Virus record (IMG/VR): IMGVR_UViG_3300035670_001087
Location: 1-26,748 of that record
Reading direction: 5' to 3' (one strand)
DNA: 26,748 nt
Origin: a virus
The notes beneath the pieces are model-generated. The model searched no databases, was not told where the DNA came from, and was given only the letters and a program-made list of their open reading frames with translations. Shown here one piece after another: positions 1 to 6,547 of this stretch (position 1 is its first letter; every line of letters starts with the position of its first letter). The translations under genes and the position numbers were made by a program.

Positions 1-51
1 TGGAAGGCCGTGCTGCGGTGGCTGGCTGAGCGCCTGCTGGCCGAGCGGTGA
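1..51 (+). CDS. C-terminal end of an unidentified protein (partial)
   Basis: An open frame enters from the left edge and ends at the TGA at 49-51, giving 16 visible residues (WKAVLRWLAERLLAER). The tail is basic and amphipathic. The stop overlaps the GTG of the next frame, as at most gene junctions in this window, which supports it being a real gene end. Nothing can be said about function from this fragment. Confidence 0.5.
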   Translation, partial: WKAVLRWLAERLLAER

Positions 52-155
52 CGACGCTGGTCTGTGCCTGCGGCCAGACGGTGTCGACCGACCGGCCAGG
101 CTATGTCTGGTGCGCCTGCGGGCGCGCATATGTGGCACTCGGAGGGACCGCATGA
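48..155 (+). CDS. Small zinc-ribbon-like protein (35 aa)
   Basis: A 35-residue frame starting at GTG 48 and ending at TGA 153-155. It contains two CxCG pairs, CACGQ near residues 6-10 and CACGR near residues 22-26, separated by about 14 residues, which is the layout of a tiny zinc ribbon. It overlaps the stop of the gene before it by 4 bases and the start of the gene after it by 4 bases, so it is well placed as a translationally coupled gene. No family is recognised. Zinc binding is inferred only from the cysteine pattern. Confidence 0.5.
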   Translation: MTTLVCACGQTVSTDRPGYVWCACGRAYVALGGTA

Positions 156-259
156 CTCTTGGACTGGTGGCCGTGGCGATCGTGGTCGTCGTCGCATATG
201 TGGCGCTGATTGTGGCGGCGATGGTGTACCTGCCCGATGATCTGGACGGGCCGCGCTGA
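152..259 (+). CDS. Small single-pass membrane protein (35 aa)
   Basis: The frame starts at ATG 152 inside the stop of the previous gene and ends at TGA 257-259, whose last base is the A of the next ATG. The product is almost entirely a hydrophobic helix (residues about 2-27, rich in V, A, I and L) followed by a short acidic-proline tail (YLPDDLDGPR). It looks like a single-spanning inner-membrane peptide. No function is recognisable. The tight overlaps on both sides are the main support for its being coded. Confidence 0.5.
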   Translation: MTLGLVAVAIVVVVAYVALIVAAMVYLPDDLDGPR

Positions 260-1344
260 TGGCGATGACGCCACGCGATCCGCGTGTGCTGGTCGACGCG
301 CTGCGCGCCTATCGTCAGCACGGCTCGCAGCGGCTGGCCGCGGCGGCGCTGGGCATCTCCGTCGGCTCCTACCAGCATCGGCTCGACGCGGCCAAGATGC
401 GGCCGGACATCGTTGCCCAGGTCGACGCCGAGCTGACCGGGGCGGCTGAGGTGTTCACCGTCGAGGCCCTGCCGGAAGGCGAGCTCACCGCCGAGGCGCT
501 GCTGGAGCGGCGACGGAGCGACTACGCGCGGCGGCAGGTCGCCCGCGAGGCCCGCGCGCTCATCCGCGTCGACGTCCGCATCGACGGGCCAATCGGCATC
601 CTGCACGGCGGCGATCCGCATCTGGACGATGACGGGACCGACATCGGACTGGTCGAGGAGCACGTCGCCCTGCTGCGGAAGACGGAAGGGCTGTTCGGTG
701 CGAATGTCGGCGACTACAGCAACAACTGGGTCGGCCGGTTGGCCCGGCTCTACGGCGAGCAGGGCACCAGCGCGCGCGAGGCGTGGACGCTGGTGGAGTG
801 GTATATCGGCGCCGTCCGCTGGCTGTATCTCATCGGCGGCAATCACGATGTCTGGTCCGGCGCAGGCGACCCGATCCGCTGGTTCGCGCGGCAGGCCAAC
901 GCGCTCTATGCCCATCATGGCGCGCGGCTGGCCCTGCACCTGCCGGGCGGGCGCGTCGTGCGTGTGCATGCGCGGCACGACTGGCCGGGGCATAGCCAGT
1001 GGAACAGCGCGCACGGGCCGGCCAAAGCGGCGATGATGGGCTGGCGGGACCACATCCTGACCTGCGGCCATCTGCATATCAGCGGCTATCAGGTCGTCAA
1101 GGACCCGTCGAACGGGCTCATTTCGCATGCGCTGCGGGTGGCGTCCTACAAGAAGGCCGACAGTTATGCCGAGGCGCGGGGCCTGAACAACGGGCATATA
1201 TTCTGCGCGCCGGTCACGATTCTCGACCCGCGCTTCGAGGATGACGACCCGCGGCTCGTGACGACCTTGTTTGACCCGGCCTCCGCGGCCGACTACCTGA
1301 CGTGGCTGCGGGCACGGTGGGCGCGTGGCAGCCGGAAGCGTTAA
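259..1344 (+). CDS. Calcineurin-like metallophosphoesterase with N-terminal helix-turn-helix
   Basis: The 361-residue product carries the metal-binding motifs of the metallophosphoesterase superfamily in order: DPH at residues 119-121, GD at 151-152, GNHD at 194-197, histidines near 238-245, and GHLH at 270-273. These proteins use a two-metal centre to hydrolyse phosphomono- or diesters, often in nucleic acids. Residues about 10-46 look like a helix-turn-helix (a QRLAAAALGIS-type first helix and turn, then GSYQHRLDAA), so the enzyme may be brought to DNA. It is the first gene of a chain whose members overlap by a few bases. Its substrate cannot be told; in phages such enzymes have been linked to DNA processing or nucleotide removal. 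The motif set makes the superfamily call secure, the DNA-binding role less so. Confidence 0.85.
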   Translation: MAMTPRDPRVLVDALRAYRQHGSQRLAAAALGISVGSYQHRLDAAKMRPDIVAQVDAELTGAAEVFTVEALPEGELTAEALLERRRSDYARRQVAREARALIRVDVRIDGPIGILHGGDPHLDDDGTDIGLVEEHVALLRKTEGLFGANVGDYSNNWVGRLARLYGEQGTSAREAWTLVEWYIGAVRWLYLIGGNHDVWSGAGDPIRWFARQANALYAHHGARLALHLPGGRVVRVHARHDWPGHSQWNSAHGPAKAAMMGWRDHILTCGHLHISGYQVVKDPSNGLISHALRVASYKKADSYAEARGLNNGHIFCAPVTILDPRFEDDDPRLVTTLFDPASAADYLTWLRARWARGSRKR

Positions 1345-1672
1345 GGCGCGGCTGGCCGTGCTGGCCGACGAGCTGCGGCGCGGGCAGATCGTCGAGGCCC
1401 GCCTGCGACAACCGGGGTATATTGTGCATGGCCTGTGCGACCGGGCGACCGGCGATATCCTGATCGACCCGGCCCCAGCGACCGTGTCGACGCTGCTGCA
1501 CGAGCTGCTGCACCGGCGCTATCCTGACTGGCCGGAGCGTCGCGTCCGGGCCGAGGAGCGGCGGCTGCTGCGGGCGATGTCAGACGCGGATATCGCGCGC
1601 TGGTATCGGGCCTATTCACGACGGAAACGACAAAGGCGGCCAGTGGCCGTCAGTGACCGCAAGGAGGGATGA
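1325..1672 (+). CDS. HExxH metalloprotease-like protein (minigluzincin-like)
   Basis: This 115-residue protein has HELLH at residues 59-63, followed by glutamates at about 71 and 78 (WPERRVRAEE), the arrangement of a small gluzincin-type zinc site. A beta-hairpin-like segment (GDILIDP) precedes the helix, as in minigluzincins and SprT/WSS1-type minimal proteases. The C-terminus is basic (SRRKRQRR), which could bind nucleic acid. The GTG start at 1325 overlaps the phosphoesterase gene by 20 bases; a later start cannot be excluded. Whether it is an active peptidase and what it cuts are unknown. Confidence 0.65.
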   Translation: MAAGSVKARLAVLADELRRGQIVEARLRQPGYIVHGLCDRATGDILIDPAPATVSTLLHELLHRRYPDWPERRVRAEERRLLRAMSDADIARWYRAYSRRKRQRRPVAVSDRKEG

Positions 1673-2106
1673 TGGCAGGCGATCCGATGTTTCTTGAGGG
1701 CCTCGAGCTGCTGCGGCAGCTGCACCTGAGCAAAGGCCACGACTATGCCGACGCGGGCGACCCGCTGCGGAACTACCAGACTTCGGCCGACGACAACGGC
1801 GTCCCGGCGTGGCGCGCGGCCCAGCTGCGGCTGAGCGAGAAGTATCACCGGCTGTGCAATCTGACGCGTGGCACCGAGCGCTGGCCGAACCACGAAAGCC
1901 TTGACGACACGCTGCTCGATCTGGCGGCGATGGCGCTGATTGTGCGGTCGCTCAGGGCACGAGAGCAGGCGCGGCTGCGGCCTGCGCGCGAGACGGTGCT
2001 GGTCACCAGTGACGGCATCGTGCATGACATCGTCGAGGTCGGCCCGCCGACCAGCGACGAGCACGCGACCCGCTGGCAGCACGCCGATCCGGGGGATGAG
2101 GCATGA
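1672..2106 (+). CDS. DUF1599/MazG-like nucleotide-associated protein
   Basis: The 144-residue product shows a pattern I associate with phage DUF1599-type (Nmad1) and related all-alpha NTP-pyrophosphohydrolase-like proteins: KGHDYADAGDPLRNY near residues 21-35, RLSEKYHRLCNL in the middle, and HESLDDTLLDLAAMALI. The acidic residues in ESLDDTLLD would be candidate metal ligands. I prefer ATG 1672 because AAGGAGG at 1661-1667 lies 4 bases upstream; ATG 1669 is in the same frame but too close. It sits between a protease-like gene and a nucleoside-transferase-like gene, which fits a nucleotide-pool or DNA-modification role. The family call is from motif memory only. Confidence 0.6.
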   Translation: MAGDPMFLEGLELLRQLHLSKGHDYADAGDPLRNYQTSADDNGVPAWRAAQLRLSEKYHRLCNLTRGTERWPNHESLDDTLLDLAAMALIVRSLRAREQARLRPARETVLVTSDGIVHDIVEVGPPTSDEHATRWQHADPGDEA

Positions 2107-2417
2107 GCAAGCCGCTGGTCTACGTCGCCGGGCCCATGACCGGCTATCCGCTGCTGAACTACACGGCGTTTGGCCTCGCGTCCGAGTGGGTTCGGTCGCA
2201 AGGCGGGACGCCGATTAACCCGGCCGAGCTCAACCCGGCGCGGCGCGCGTGGTGGCTGTGTATGGTGGTCGACCTGTGGCACCTGCGGCTCGCTGACCGG
2301 CTGCTGCTGTTGCCCGGCTGGCAGCGGTCACGCGGCGCAAGACTCGAGGTCGCCTGTGCCGTGCTGCTCGGCCTGCCGATTGACCTCTTCCGGGGCGGGG
2401 ACGTGCATGCATCGTGA
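2103..2417 (+). CDS. DUF4406 nucleoside 2-deoxyribosyltransferase-like protein
   Basis: The 104-residue protein begins YVAGPMTG (residues 7-14), has NPAE (39-42) and ends its core with LPGWQRSRGARLE (70-82) then a hydrophobic helix. These are the landmarks of DUF4406, a family related to nucleoside deoxyribosyltransferases; the late glutamate corresponds to the nucleophile position in that fold. The usual family length is about 100-130 residues, so it is intact. Start and stop overlap neighbours by 4 and 11 bases. The reaction is not established for the family; nucleotide scavenging or making a modified nucleotide are both possible. Confidence 0.75.
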   Translation: MSKPLVYVAGPMTGYPLLNYTAFGLASEWVRSQGGTPINPAELNPARRAWWLCMVVDLWHLRLADRLLLLPGWQRSRGARLEVACAVLLGLPIDLFRGGDVHAS

Positions 2418-2928
2418 GGTCCGCGACTGGCTGGCCGCGAAGTTTGCCGGTCTGCCGGACGGGCTGCGCGTGTTCGAGGTCGGCAGCAAGGCGATCAACG
2501 GCTCAGCGCGGGACGCGGCCCGGCCGGGGCAGGTCGCGGCGTGGTGGGGCTGTGACCTCGTGACCGGCGCCGGTGTCGACTTCGTCGGGCCCGGCGAGGA
2601 GGCGGTCCCGCCGTGGCCCGCCGATGTCGCGGTCTGCTGTGAGGTCGGCGAGCACACGCCACGGCTCTGGGCCATCATCGACAATTTGGTTCGCCAGGTG
2701 CGGCCCGGGGGCGTCCTGCTGCTGACGATGGCGACCGAGCCGCGCGTGCCGCATTCGGCCGTCGACGGCGGGCCGCTTCGGCAGGACGAGTATTACCGGA
2801 ATGTCGACCCGCAGGCGCTGCAGGCGTATCTGCTCGCTGCCGGGGCCGAGGACGTGCGGGTCTCGATCCACTTCGTGCGAGGCGACCTCTGGGCCAGTGC
2901 CAGACGACCGGAATTGTTAAGCCTGTAA
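2407..2928 (+). CDS. SAM-dependent methyltransferase-like protein
   Basis: From ATG 2407 the product is 173 residues. It has a class I methyltransferase layout: VFEVGSK at residues 22-28 as a degenerate motif I, an acidic residue D50 after a short strand (WWGCD), DVAVCCEVGEH around 73-83, and VRPGGVLLLTM at 98-108. The frame is open upstream to 2170, but that would run through the DUF4406 gene, so the later start is chosen. It is the last gene before an AT-rich promoter region. Target (DNA base, protein or small molecule) cannot be told; motif I lacks the usual GxGxG, so activity is uncertain. Confidence 0.65.
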   Translation: MHREVRDWLAAKFAGLPDGLRVFEVGSKAINGSARDAARPGQVAAWWGCDLVTGAGVDFVGPGEEAVPPWPADVAVCCEVGEHTPRLWAIIDNLVRQVRPGGVLLLTMATEPRVPHSAVDGGPLRQDEYYRNVDPQALQAYLLAAGAEDVRVSIHFVRGDLWASARRPELLSL

Positions 2929-2974
2929 AATGTTTGTGGAGCCTGCATTTTCTGCTTGACAGGATTTCAGGCTT
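2919..2974 (+). repeat. Operator-like repeats AGCCTG / CAGGCT around a promoter
   Basis: AAGCCTG lies at 2919-2925, AGCCTG again at 2940-2945 exactly 20 bases on, and the inverted form CAGGCTT at 2968-2974 inside the spacer of the promoter at 2956-2983. The first and last form a perfect 7-bp inverted repeat. The set is placed as repressor sites usually are. The ribbon-helix-helix protein at 3312 is a possible binder. Function is inferred from position only. Confidence 0.4.
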
Positions 2975-2983
2975 TGGTAATCT
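2956..2983 (+). promoter_or_regulatory. Candidate sigma-70-type promoter
   Basis: A perfect TTGACA -35 box is at 2956-2961, followed after 16 bases by TAATCT at 2978-2983 as a partial -10 box (3 of 6 matches). It lies in the AT-richer gap after 2928 and would start a transcript near 2990, feeding the operon from 3050. The -10 is weak, which would suit a regulated promoter. Confidence 0.5.
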
Positions 2984-2994
2984 CGCCACATGCA

Positions 2995-3034
2995 CGACGC
3001 ATTTACGCGTCGCGCACGCCGGCCCGAAACGGGC
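2995..3034 (+). promoter_or_regulatory. Two stem-loops at the 5' end of the 3050 operon leader
   Basis: CGACGC/GCGTCG at 2995-3000 and 3007-3012 form a perfect 6-bp stem with a 6-base loop, and GCCCG/CGGGC at 3022-3026 and 3030-3034 form a 5-bp stem with an AAA loop. Both fall between the predicted transcript start near 2990 and the ATG at 3050. They could protect the 5' end, act in antitermination, or the first could be a DNA operator. Confidence 0.4.
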
Positions 3035-3049
3035 AGAGAGCAGGCCACA

Positions 3050-3289
3050 ATGGTCCCCACCACCACAACCCTCGCCACCTCAATCTACGGTCTCTTCGGT
3101 GAGGCCCCAACCTGCGGATGCCGCGGGCGCGATTCGCAGTGCCCGCAGATGGTCTGCGAGGTGCGCGGCCGCTGGTTCATCCGCATGGAACACTGCGGAT
3201 TTAACCTCCGCGCGAACAACAGCGCGGGCTGGGGCACCGAGGCCGAGGCACGGCGCGCCAGTGTGCGGCTCATGGAGGCGGGCCGCTAG
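3050..3289 (+). CDS. Small cysteine-containing protein of unknown function
   Basis: From ATG 3050 the product is 79 residues. It has a cysteine cluster (CGCRGRDSQCPQMVC, residues about 19-33) and a later cysteine in MEHCGF, so a small metal site is possible. The C-terminal half reads like a compact alpha/beta domain (RWFIRMEHCGF then an alanine-rich helix). An upstream ATG at 2990 is in frame, but it coincides with the predicted transcript start, so 3050 is preferred. It is the first gene downstream of the promoter at 2956-2983. No family is recognised. Confidence 0.6.
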   Translation: MVPTTTTLATSIYGLFGEAPTCGCRGRDSQCPQMVCEVRGRWFIRMEHCGFNLRANNSAGWGTEAEARRASVRLMEAGR

Positions 3290-3311
3290 GCCCGTCTCAC
3301 ACGAGAATTCC

Positions 3312-3461
3312 ATGCCAACCATCGTATTACGCGGCCTCGACCCGGCACTGGTCGCGGCCGTCAAGGCCGAAGCCGACCGGCGCGGCCTGTCACTGCGAGC
3401 GATGACGATCGAACTACTGCGTGCCGGGCTGGTGCTGGCCGCGCGCGAGGGGAGGGCGTGA
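3312..3461 (+). CDS. Ribbon-helix-helix (CopG/Arc/FitA-like) DNA-binding protein
   Basis: This 49-residue protein has the shape of a ribbon-helix-helix repressor: a short strand (TIVLRGLD, residues 3-10), a first helix (PALVAAVKAEADRRG), and a second helix (SLRAMTIELLRAGLVLA). Such proteins bind DNA as dimers through the strand, and often repress their own operon. FitA-like antitoxins share the pattern, but the next gene is not a PIN-domain toxin, so a toxin-antitoxin pair is not supported. It lies in the operon downstream of operator-like repeats at 2919-2974, so autoregulation is a reasonable guess. Confidence 0.7.
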   Translation: MPTIVLRGLDPALVAAVKAEADRRGLSLRAMTIELLRAGLVLAAREGRA

Positions 3462-3709
3462 TGTGGGCGATGATTCTGTGGGACGCGGGTATTCGGTTTG
3501 TGGGCCTGCTGGTCGTGGCCGGCGCGGCGGTGCTGGTGTGGGCGGTCGTGCTGCCAGAACTGGCCCGGTGGCGGGCCGCGCGGCGGCGGCAGCGGCAGAT
3601 CGACGCCGAGGTCGACCGGTGGCTGGAGACGCAGCGGCAGCGCGCGTATAAGGCCGCGACGGATGAGCTCGAGCGGCAGCTGCGCCAGCGGCGGGAGGGT
3701 CGGTCATGA
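3461..3709 (+). CDS. Membrane-anchored coiled-coil protein (82 aa)
   Basis: The product has an N-terminal membrane helix (residues about 8-33, including GLLVVAGAAVLVWAVVL) followed by a long basic, charged helix rich in R, Q and E (ARRRQRQIDAEVDRWLETQ and on), typical of a membrane-anchored coiled coil. GGAGGG at 3451-3456 is 4 bases before ATG 3461; a GTG at 3458 is in the same frame. This architecture is seen in Rz-like spanins and in several unrelated phage membrane proteins, but there is no holin or endolysin nearby to support a lysis role. It overlaps both neighbours. Confidence 0.55.
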   Translation: MWAMILWDAGIRFVGLLVVAGAAVLVWAVVLPELARWRAARRRQRQIDAEVDRWLETQRQRAYKAATDELERQLRQRREGRS

Positions 3710-3882
3710 CGCTGCTGTGGTGCGGCGTGACCATCGCGGTCCTGAGCGCGACGGCGGCCGTGCTGCTGTTCCTCGTGCTGGTGCAGCGCGCGGCGCTGCT
3801 GGAGGCCCGTATCGAACTGGAGCAGGCGCAGTATGACGTGATACAGGCGATCGACATGATCGACGCGCGGGGGCGGCGATGA
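3706..3882 (+). CDS. Second small membrane/coiled-coil protein (58 aa)
   Basis: A 58-residue frame begins at ATG 3706 (overlapping the previous stop) and ends at TGA 3880-3882 (overlapping the next ATG). Residues about 7-26 form a hydrophobic helix (VTIAVLSATAAVLLFLVLV) and the rest is a charged helix (ARIELEQAQYDVIQAIDMID). It has the same one-helix-plus-coiled-coil plan as the gene before it, so the two may be partners or related. Function is not recognisable. Confidence 0.6.
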   Translation: MTLLWCGVTIAVLSATAAVLLFLVLVQRAALLEARIELEQAQYDVIQAIDMIDARGRR

Positions 3883-4112
3883 CCGGGCACGACGCCGACG
3901 CGATCCGTCGCATCGTCGCCCTGCAGCACGGCGTGCTGAAGGCCCTGCGCGCGGTGCCGGACGCCGGACCGGCCGAGGCCGCGACCGCGCTCTCGCTGGT
4001 GCTCGTGCAGATTTGGCAGCACGGCGAGATGGAGATCGGCGACCTGCATACCATCATTGACGAAGCGGCCGAGACGACGCGGTACTTTGCCCCGCCGGTG
4101 GCCGAGTGCTGA
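3879..4112 (+). CDS. Small helical protein of unknown function (77 aa)
   Basis: A soluble, mostly helical 77-residue protein. It has no cysteine pattern, membrane helix or motif that I recognise. It starts at an ATGA junction with the preceding membrane protein and is the last gene before the lower-GC helicase/methyltransferase block. Base composition here is still strongly GC-rich (15 of 60 bases are A or T at 3901-3960), which marks the left edge of that block sharply. Confidence 0.6.
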   Translation: MTGHDADAIRRIVALQHGVLKALRAVPDAGPAEAATALSLVLVQIWQHGEMEIGDLHTIIDEAAETTRYFAPPVAEC

Positions 4113-4150
4113 ACTGTGGAACATGAGAACTGTAGGCGAGGTGCAGACGC

Positions 4151-5530
4151 ATGGATGATTACTCGAAGTTTATCGAGCGCAAGGCGCAGCTAGGCGGGGA
4201 CTACGGGTTTGAGCCTGTCGAAATGCCGTCGTGGTTGTTTGATTTTCAGTCGTCGCTCGTAGCCTGGGCGCTTCGCAAGGGGCGGGCCGCGATTTTTGCG
4301 GATTGCGGCCTTGGCAAAACGGCAATGGAGCTGGCCTGGTCTGACAATGTCGTGAGACACACCGGCGGTCGTGTGCTGCTGCTGACCCCGCTGGCCGTGA
4401 CGCATCAGATTGCCGCCGATGCGGAAAAGTTTGGCATCGATGCCCACGTGTCACGAAACGGTGTCGCGCACCGCGGCATTACCATCACGAACTACGAGAA
4501 GCTGCATCTGTTCGATGCCTCGCAGTTTGTCGGCGTGGCCTGTGATGAGAGTAGCATCCTGAAAAGCTATAACGGAGCGACACGCGCGGCGATTACGACA
4601 TTTGCGCGGAAGCTGCCCTACAGGTTATTGGCGACAGCGACGGCGGCCCCGAACGACTTTACTGAGCTCGGCACATCCAGTGAAGCGTTGGGGTATCTCG
4701 GCCATATGGATATGTTGAACAGGTTTTTCAAGAACGACCTGAACAACAGCGCGAGCGGGCGGTTTGCGGGTGAGGTCATTAAGTGGCGGCTGAAAGGTCA
4801 TGCCGAGATTCCTTTCTGGCGATGGGTGTGTTCATGGGCACGTGCGGCGCGTCGGCCCTCTGACTTGGGGTTTGACGATACGCGGTTTATTCTGCCGCCG
4901 TTGGTCGAGGTAGAGCACGTCGTCACAGCGAATCGGCACGCAGACGGCATGCTATTTGCGCTGCCCGCGATTGGGCTGGATGAGCAGCGAGAAGAACGAC
5001 GGCGCACCATTGCCGAACGATGCGAGCAGGTCGCTTCGCTGGTCAACGGCACAGGCGAACCGGCGCTGGTGTGGTGCCATCTCAATGACGAGAGCACTTT
5101 GCTGTCGAAGCTGATTCCAGACGCCGTCGAGGTGAGCGGTTCTGATTCTGACGACAGGAAGGAATCGAAGCTGCTGGCCTTTGCCGAAGGGCGCGCGCGC
5201 GTGCTGGTCACGAAGCCGAAAATCGGCGCATGGGGGCTCAACTACCAGCACTGCAGTCACGTAACCTTTTTCCCGTCGCACTCGTTTGAGCAGTATTACC
5301 AAGGGATTCGAAGGTGCTGGCGTTTTGGTCAAAACCGGCCAGTCACTGTTGACATTGTCACGACAGAAGGCGAGCGCGGCGTCCTGCGTAATCTGCAGCG
5401 AAAGGCAGAACAGGCCAGTCAGATGTTTTCAAATCTTGTCGCGGAAATGAACTCCGCGCAGTCTATTGACCGATTGTTGGCATTCACAAAGAAGCAGGAG
5501 ACCCCGCGATGGCTGTCCACGACCAACTGA
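4151..5530 (+). CDS. SNF2/DEAD-type phage helicase
   Basis: The 459-residue protein is a superfamily 2 ATPase: Q-motif-like LFDFQ (29-33), Walker A DCGLGKT (51-57), motif Ia LLLTPLAV (76-83), DESS box (132-135), motif III-like ATATAAP (161-167), then in the second domain VWCHLNDES, VTKPKIGAWGLNYQ and a motif VI QGIRRCWRFGQ near the C-terminus. The sequence matches a compact helicase family often seen in phages next to a DNA methyltransferase, as here, where the methyltransferase gene overlaps its end by 22 bases. It probably remodels or translocates on DNA. Base composition is clearly more AT-rich than the flanks (33 of 60 at 4681-4740), a sign of separate origin. The weak SD is GGCGAGG around 4135-4141. 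Confidence 0.85.
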   Translation: MDDYSKFIERKAQLGGDYGFEPVEMPSWLFDFQSSLVAWALRKGRAAIFADCGLGKTAMELAWSDNVVRHTGGRVLLLTPLAVTHQIAADAEKFGIDAHVSRNGVAHRGITITNYEKLHLFDASQFVGVACDESSILKSYNGATRAAITTFARKLPYRLLATATAAPNDFTELGTSSEALGYLGHMDMLNRFFKNDLNNSASGRFAGEVIKWRLKGHAEIPFWRWVCSWARAARRPSDLGFDDTRFILPPLVEVEHVVTANRHADGMLFALPAIGLDEQREERRRTIAERCEQVASLVNGTGEPALVWCHLNDESTLLSKLIPDAVEVSGSDSDDRKESKLLAFAEGRARVLVTKPKIGAWGLNYQHCSHVTFFPSHSFEQYYQGIRRCWRFGQNRPVTVDIVTTEGERGVLRNLQRKAEQASQMFSNLVAEMNSAQSIDRLLAFTKKQETPRWLSTTN

Positions 5531-6492
5531 TTACTGACAAGTTTGCGCTGTATCATGGCGACTGCGTTGAAGTCATGCAGGCGCTGCCGGACGGATGCGT
5601 GCATTTGTCGATTTACTCTCCGCCATTTGGCGGGCTGTATCACTACAGCAGCAACGACCGCGACCTGTCCAACTGCGACGACTACGATACGTTTTTTGAG
5701 CAGTATGCCTTTGTGGTGAGGGAGCTGGCACGTATTACCATGCCTGGGCGTATCACGGCTGTGCATTGCATGGACGTGCCACGCAGCAACAGCGGGACCG
5801 ATAGTTATATCGACTTTCCCGGCGACATTATCCGGCTGCATGAGCGTGAGGGATGGCTGTTTACCGGTCGCCGGATGATTTGGAAAGAGCCGCTGGCGGT
5901 GCGTCTCCGAACCATGCAGAAAAATCTGGCGCATCAGTCACTGGTCGAGGATTCCATCGACTGCGGTGTCGCGGCTGGCGACCAGCTGCTGACGTTTCGG
6001 CGCAAAGGCGCCAATCCGGTAGCAGTGGCGCATCCGGTCGGCATGCTTGATTACGCGGGAGACCGCACACCTCCCGCGGACGTATTGTCGTATCGCGGAT
6101 GGACTGGTAAGCAGACCCAGAATCGATACTCGCACTGGATTTGGAGACAGTATGCGGATTGCATGTGGGATGACATCCGCATTGGTCGCGTGCTGCCGTT
6201 TCGTGAAGCGCGTGACGGCGAGGATGAGAAGCACGTGCATCCGCTGCAGCTTGATGTCATTGACCGATGCGTGCAACTGTTCAGCAATCCAGGAGAGACG
6301 GTATTTACGCCATTCATGGGCGTTGGCAGTGAGGTGTATAGCCCGGTTATGCTCGGTCGGCGTGGGATGGGGGCCGAGTTGAAGGCCAGCTACTACCGGC
6401 AGGCCTGCAGGAATGTATCAGCGGCTGCAAACGGCATTAAGTTTGGCGGCGAAACCGAGGAGCTCGTCTTCGACGAAACGGCTGATTTTTGA
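5509..6492 (+). CDS. DNA adenine-N6/cytosine-N4 methyltransferase
   Basis: The 327-residue product has catalytic motif IV SPPF at residues 37-40 and the SAM-binding motif I, FMGVGS, near 268-273, so the order IV then I is that of beta-class amino-methyltransferases, with the target-recognition region between them. SPPF rather than DPPY is compatible with N4-cytosine or N6-adenine methylation; the base cannot be decided. No restriction nuclease partner is visible. AGGAG at 5496-5500 lies 8 bases before the ATG, and the start overlaps the helicase gene. Like the helicase it is lower in GC. It could shield phage DNA from host restriction or act together with the helicase. Confidence 0.85.
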   Translation: MAVHDQLITDKFALYHGDCVEVMQALPDGCVHLSIYSPPFGGLYHYSSNDRDLSNCDDYDTFFEQYAFVVRELARITMPGRITAVHCMDVPRSNSGTDSYIDFPGDIIRLHEREGWLFTGRRMIWKEPLAVRLRTMQKNLAHQSLVEDSIDCGVAAGDQLLTFRRKGANPVAVAHPVGMLDYAGDRTPPADVLSYRGWTGKQTQNRYSHWIWRQYADCMWDDIRIGRVLPFREARDGEDEKHVHPLQLDVIDRCVQLFSNPGETVFTPFMGVGSEVYSPVMLGRRGMGAELKASYYRQACRNVSAAANGIKFGGETEELVFDETADF

Positions 6493-6547
6493 GATGAACT
6501 GAGATAGTGGCGAACATCAGTAGACAACCCAACAAGGAGTGACAGCA

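Noticed and set aside
2170-2406. Longer methyltransferase-like protein starting at 2170
   Set aside because: This extension lies entirely within the well-supported DUF4406 gene and reads as low-complexity shadow sequence.
3312-3709. Toxin-antitoxin pair led by the RHH protein
   Set aside because: The following gene is a membrane coiled-coil protein with no toxin fold or PIN/RelE motif.
4110-6501. Insertion by a transposon flanked by TGAACTG direct repeats
   Set aside because: No transposase or inverted ends are present; a 7-base match could be chance, so only compositional difference is claimed.
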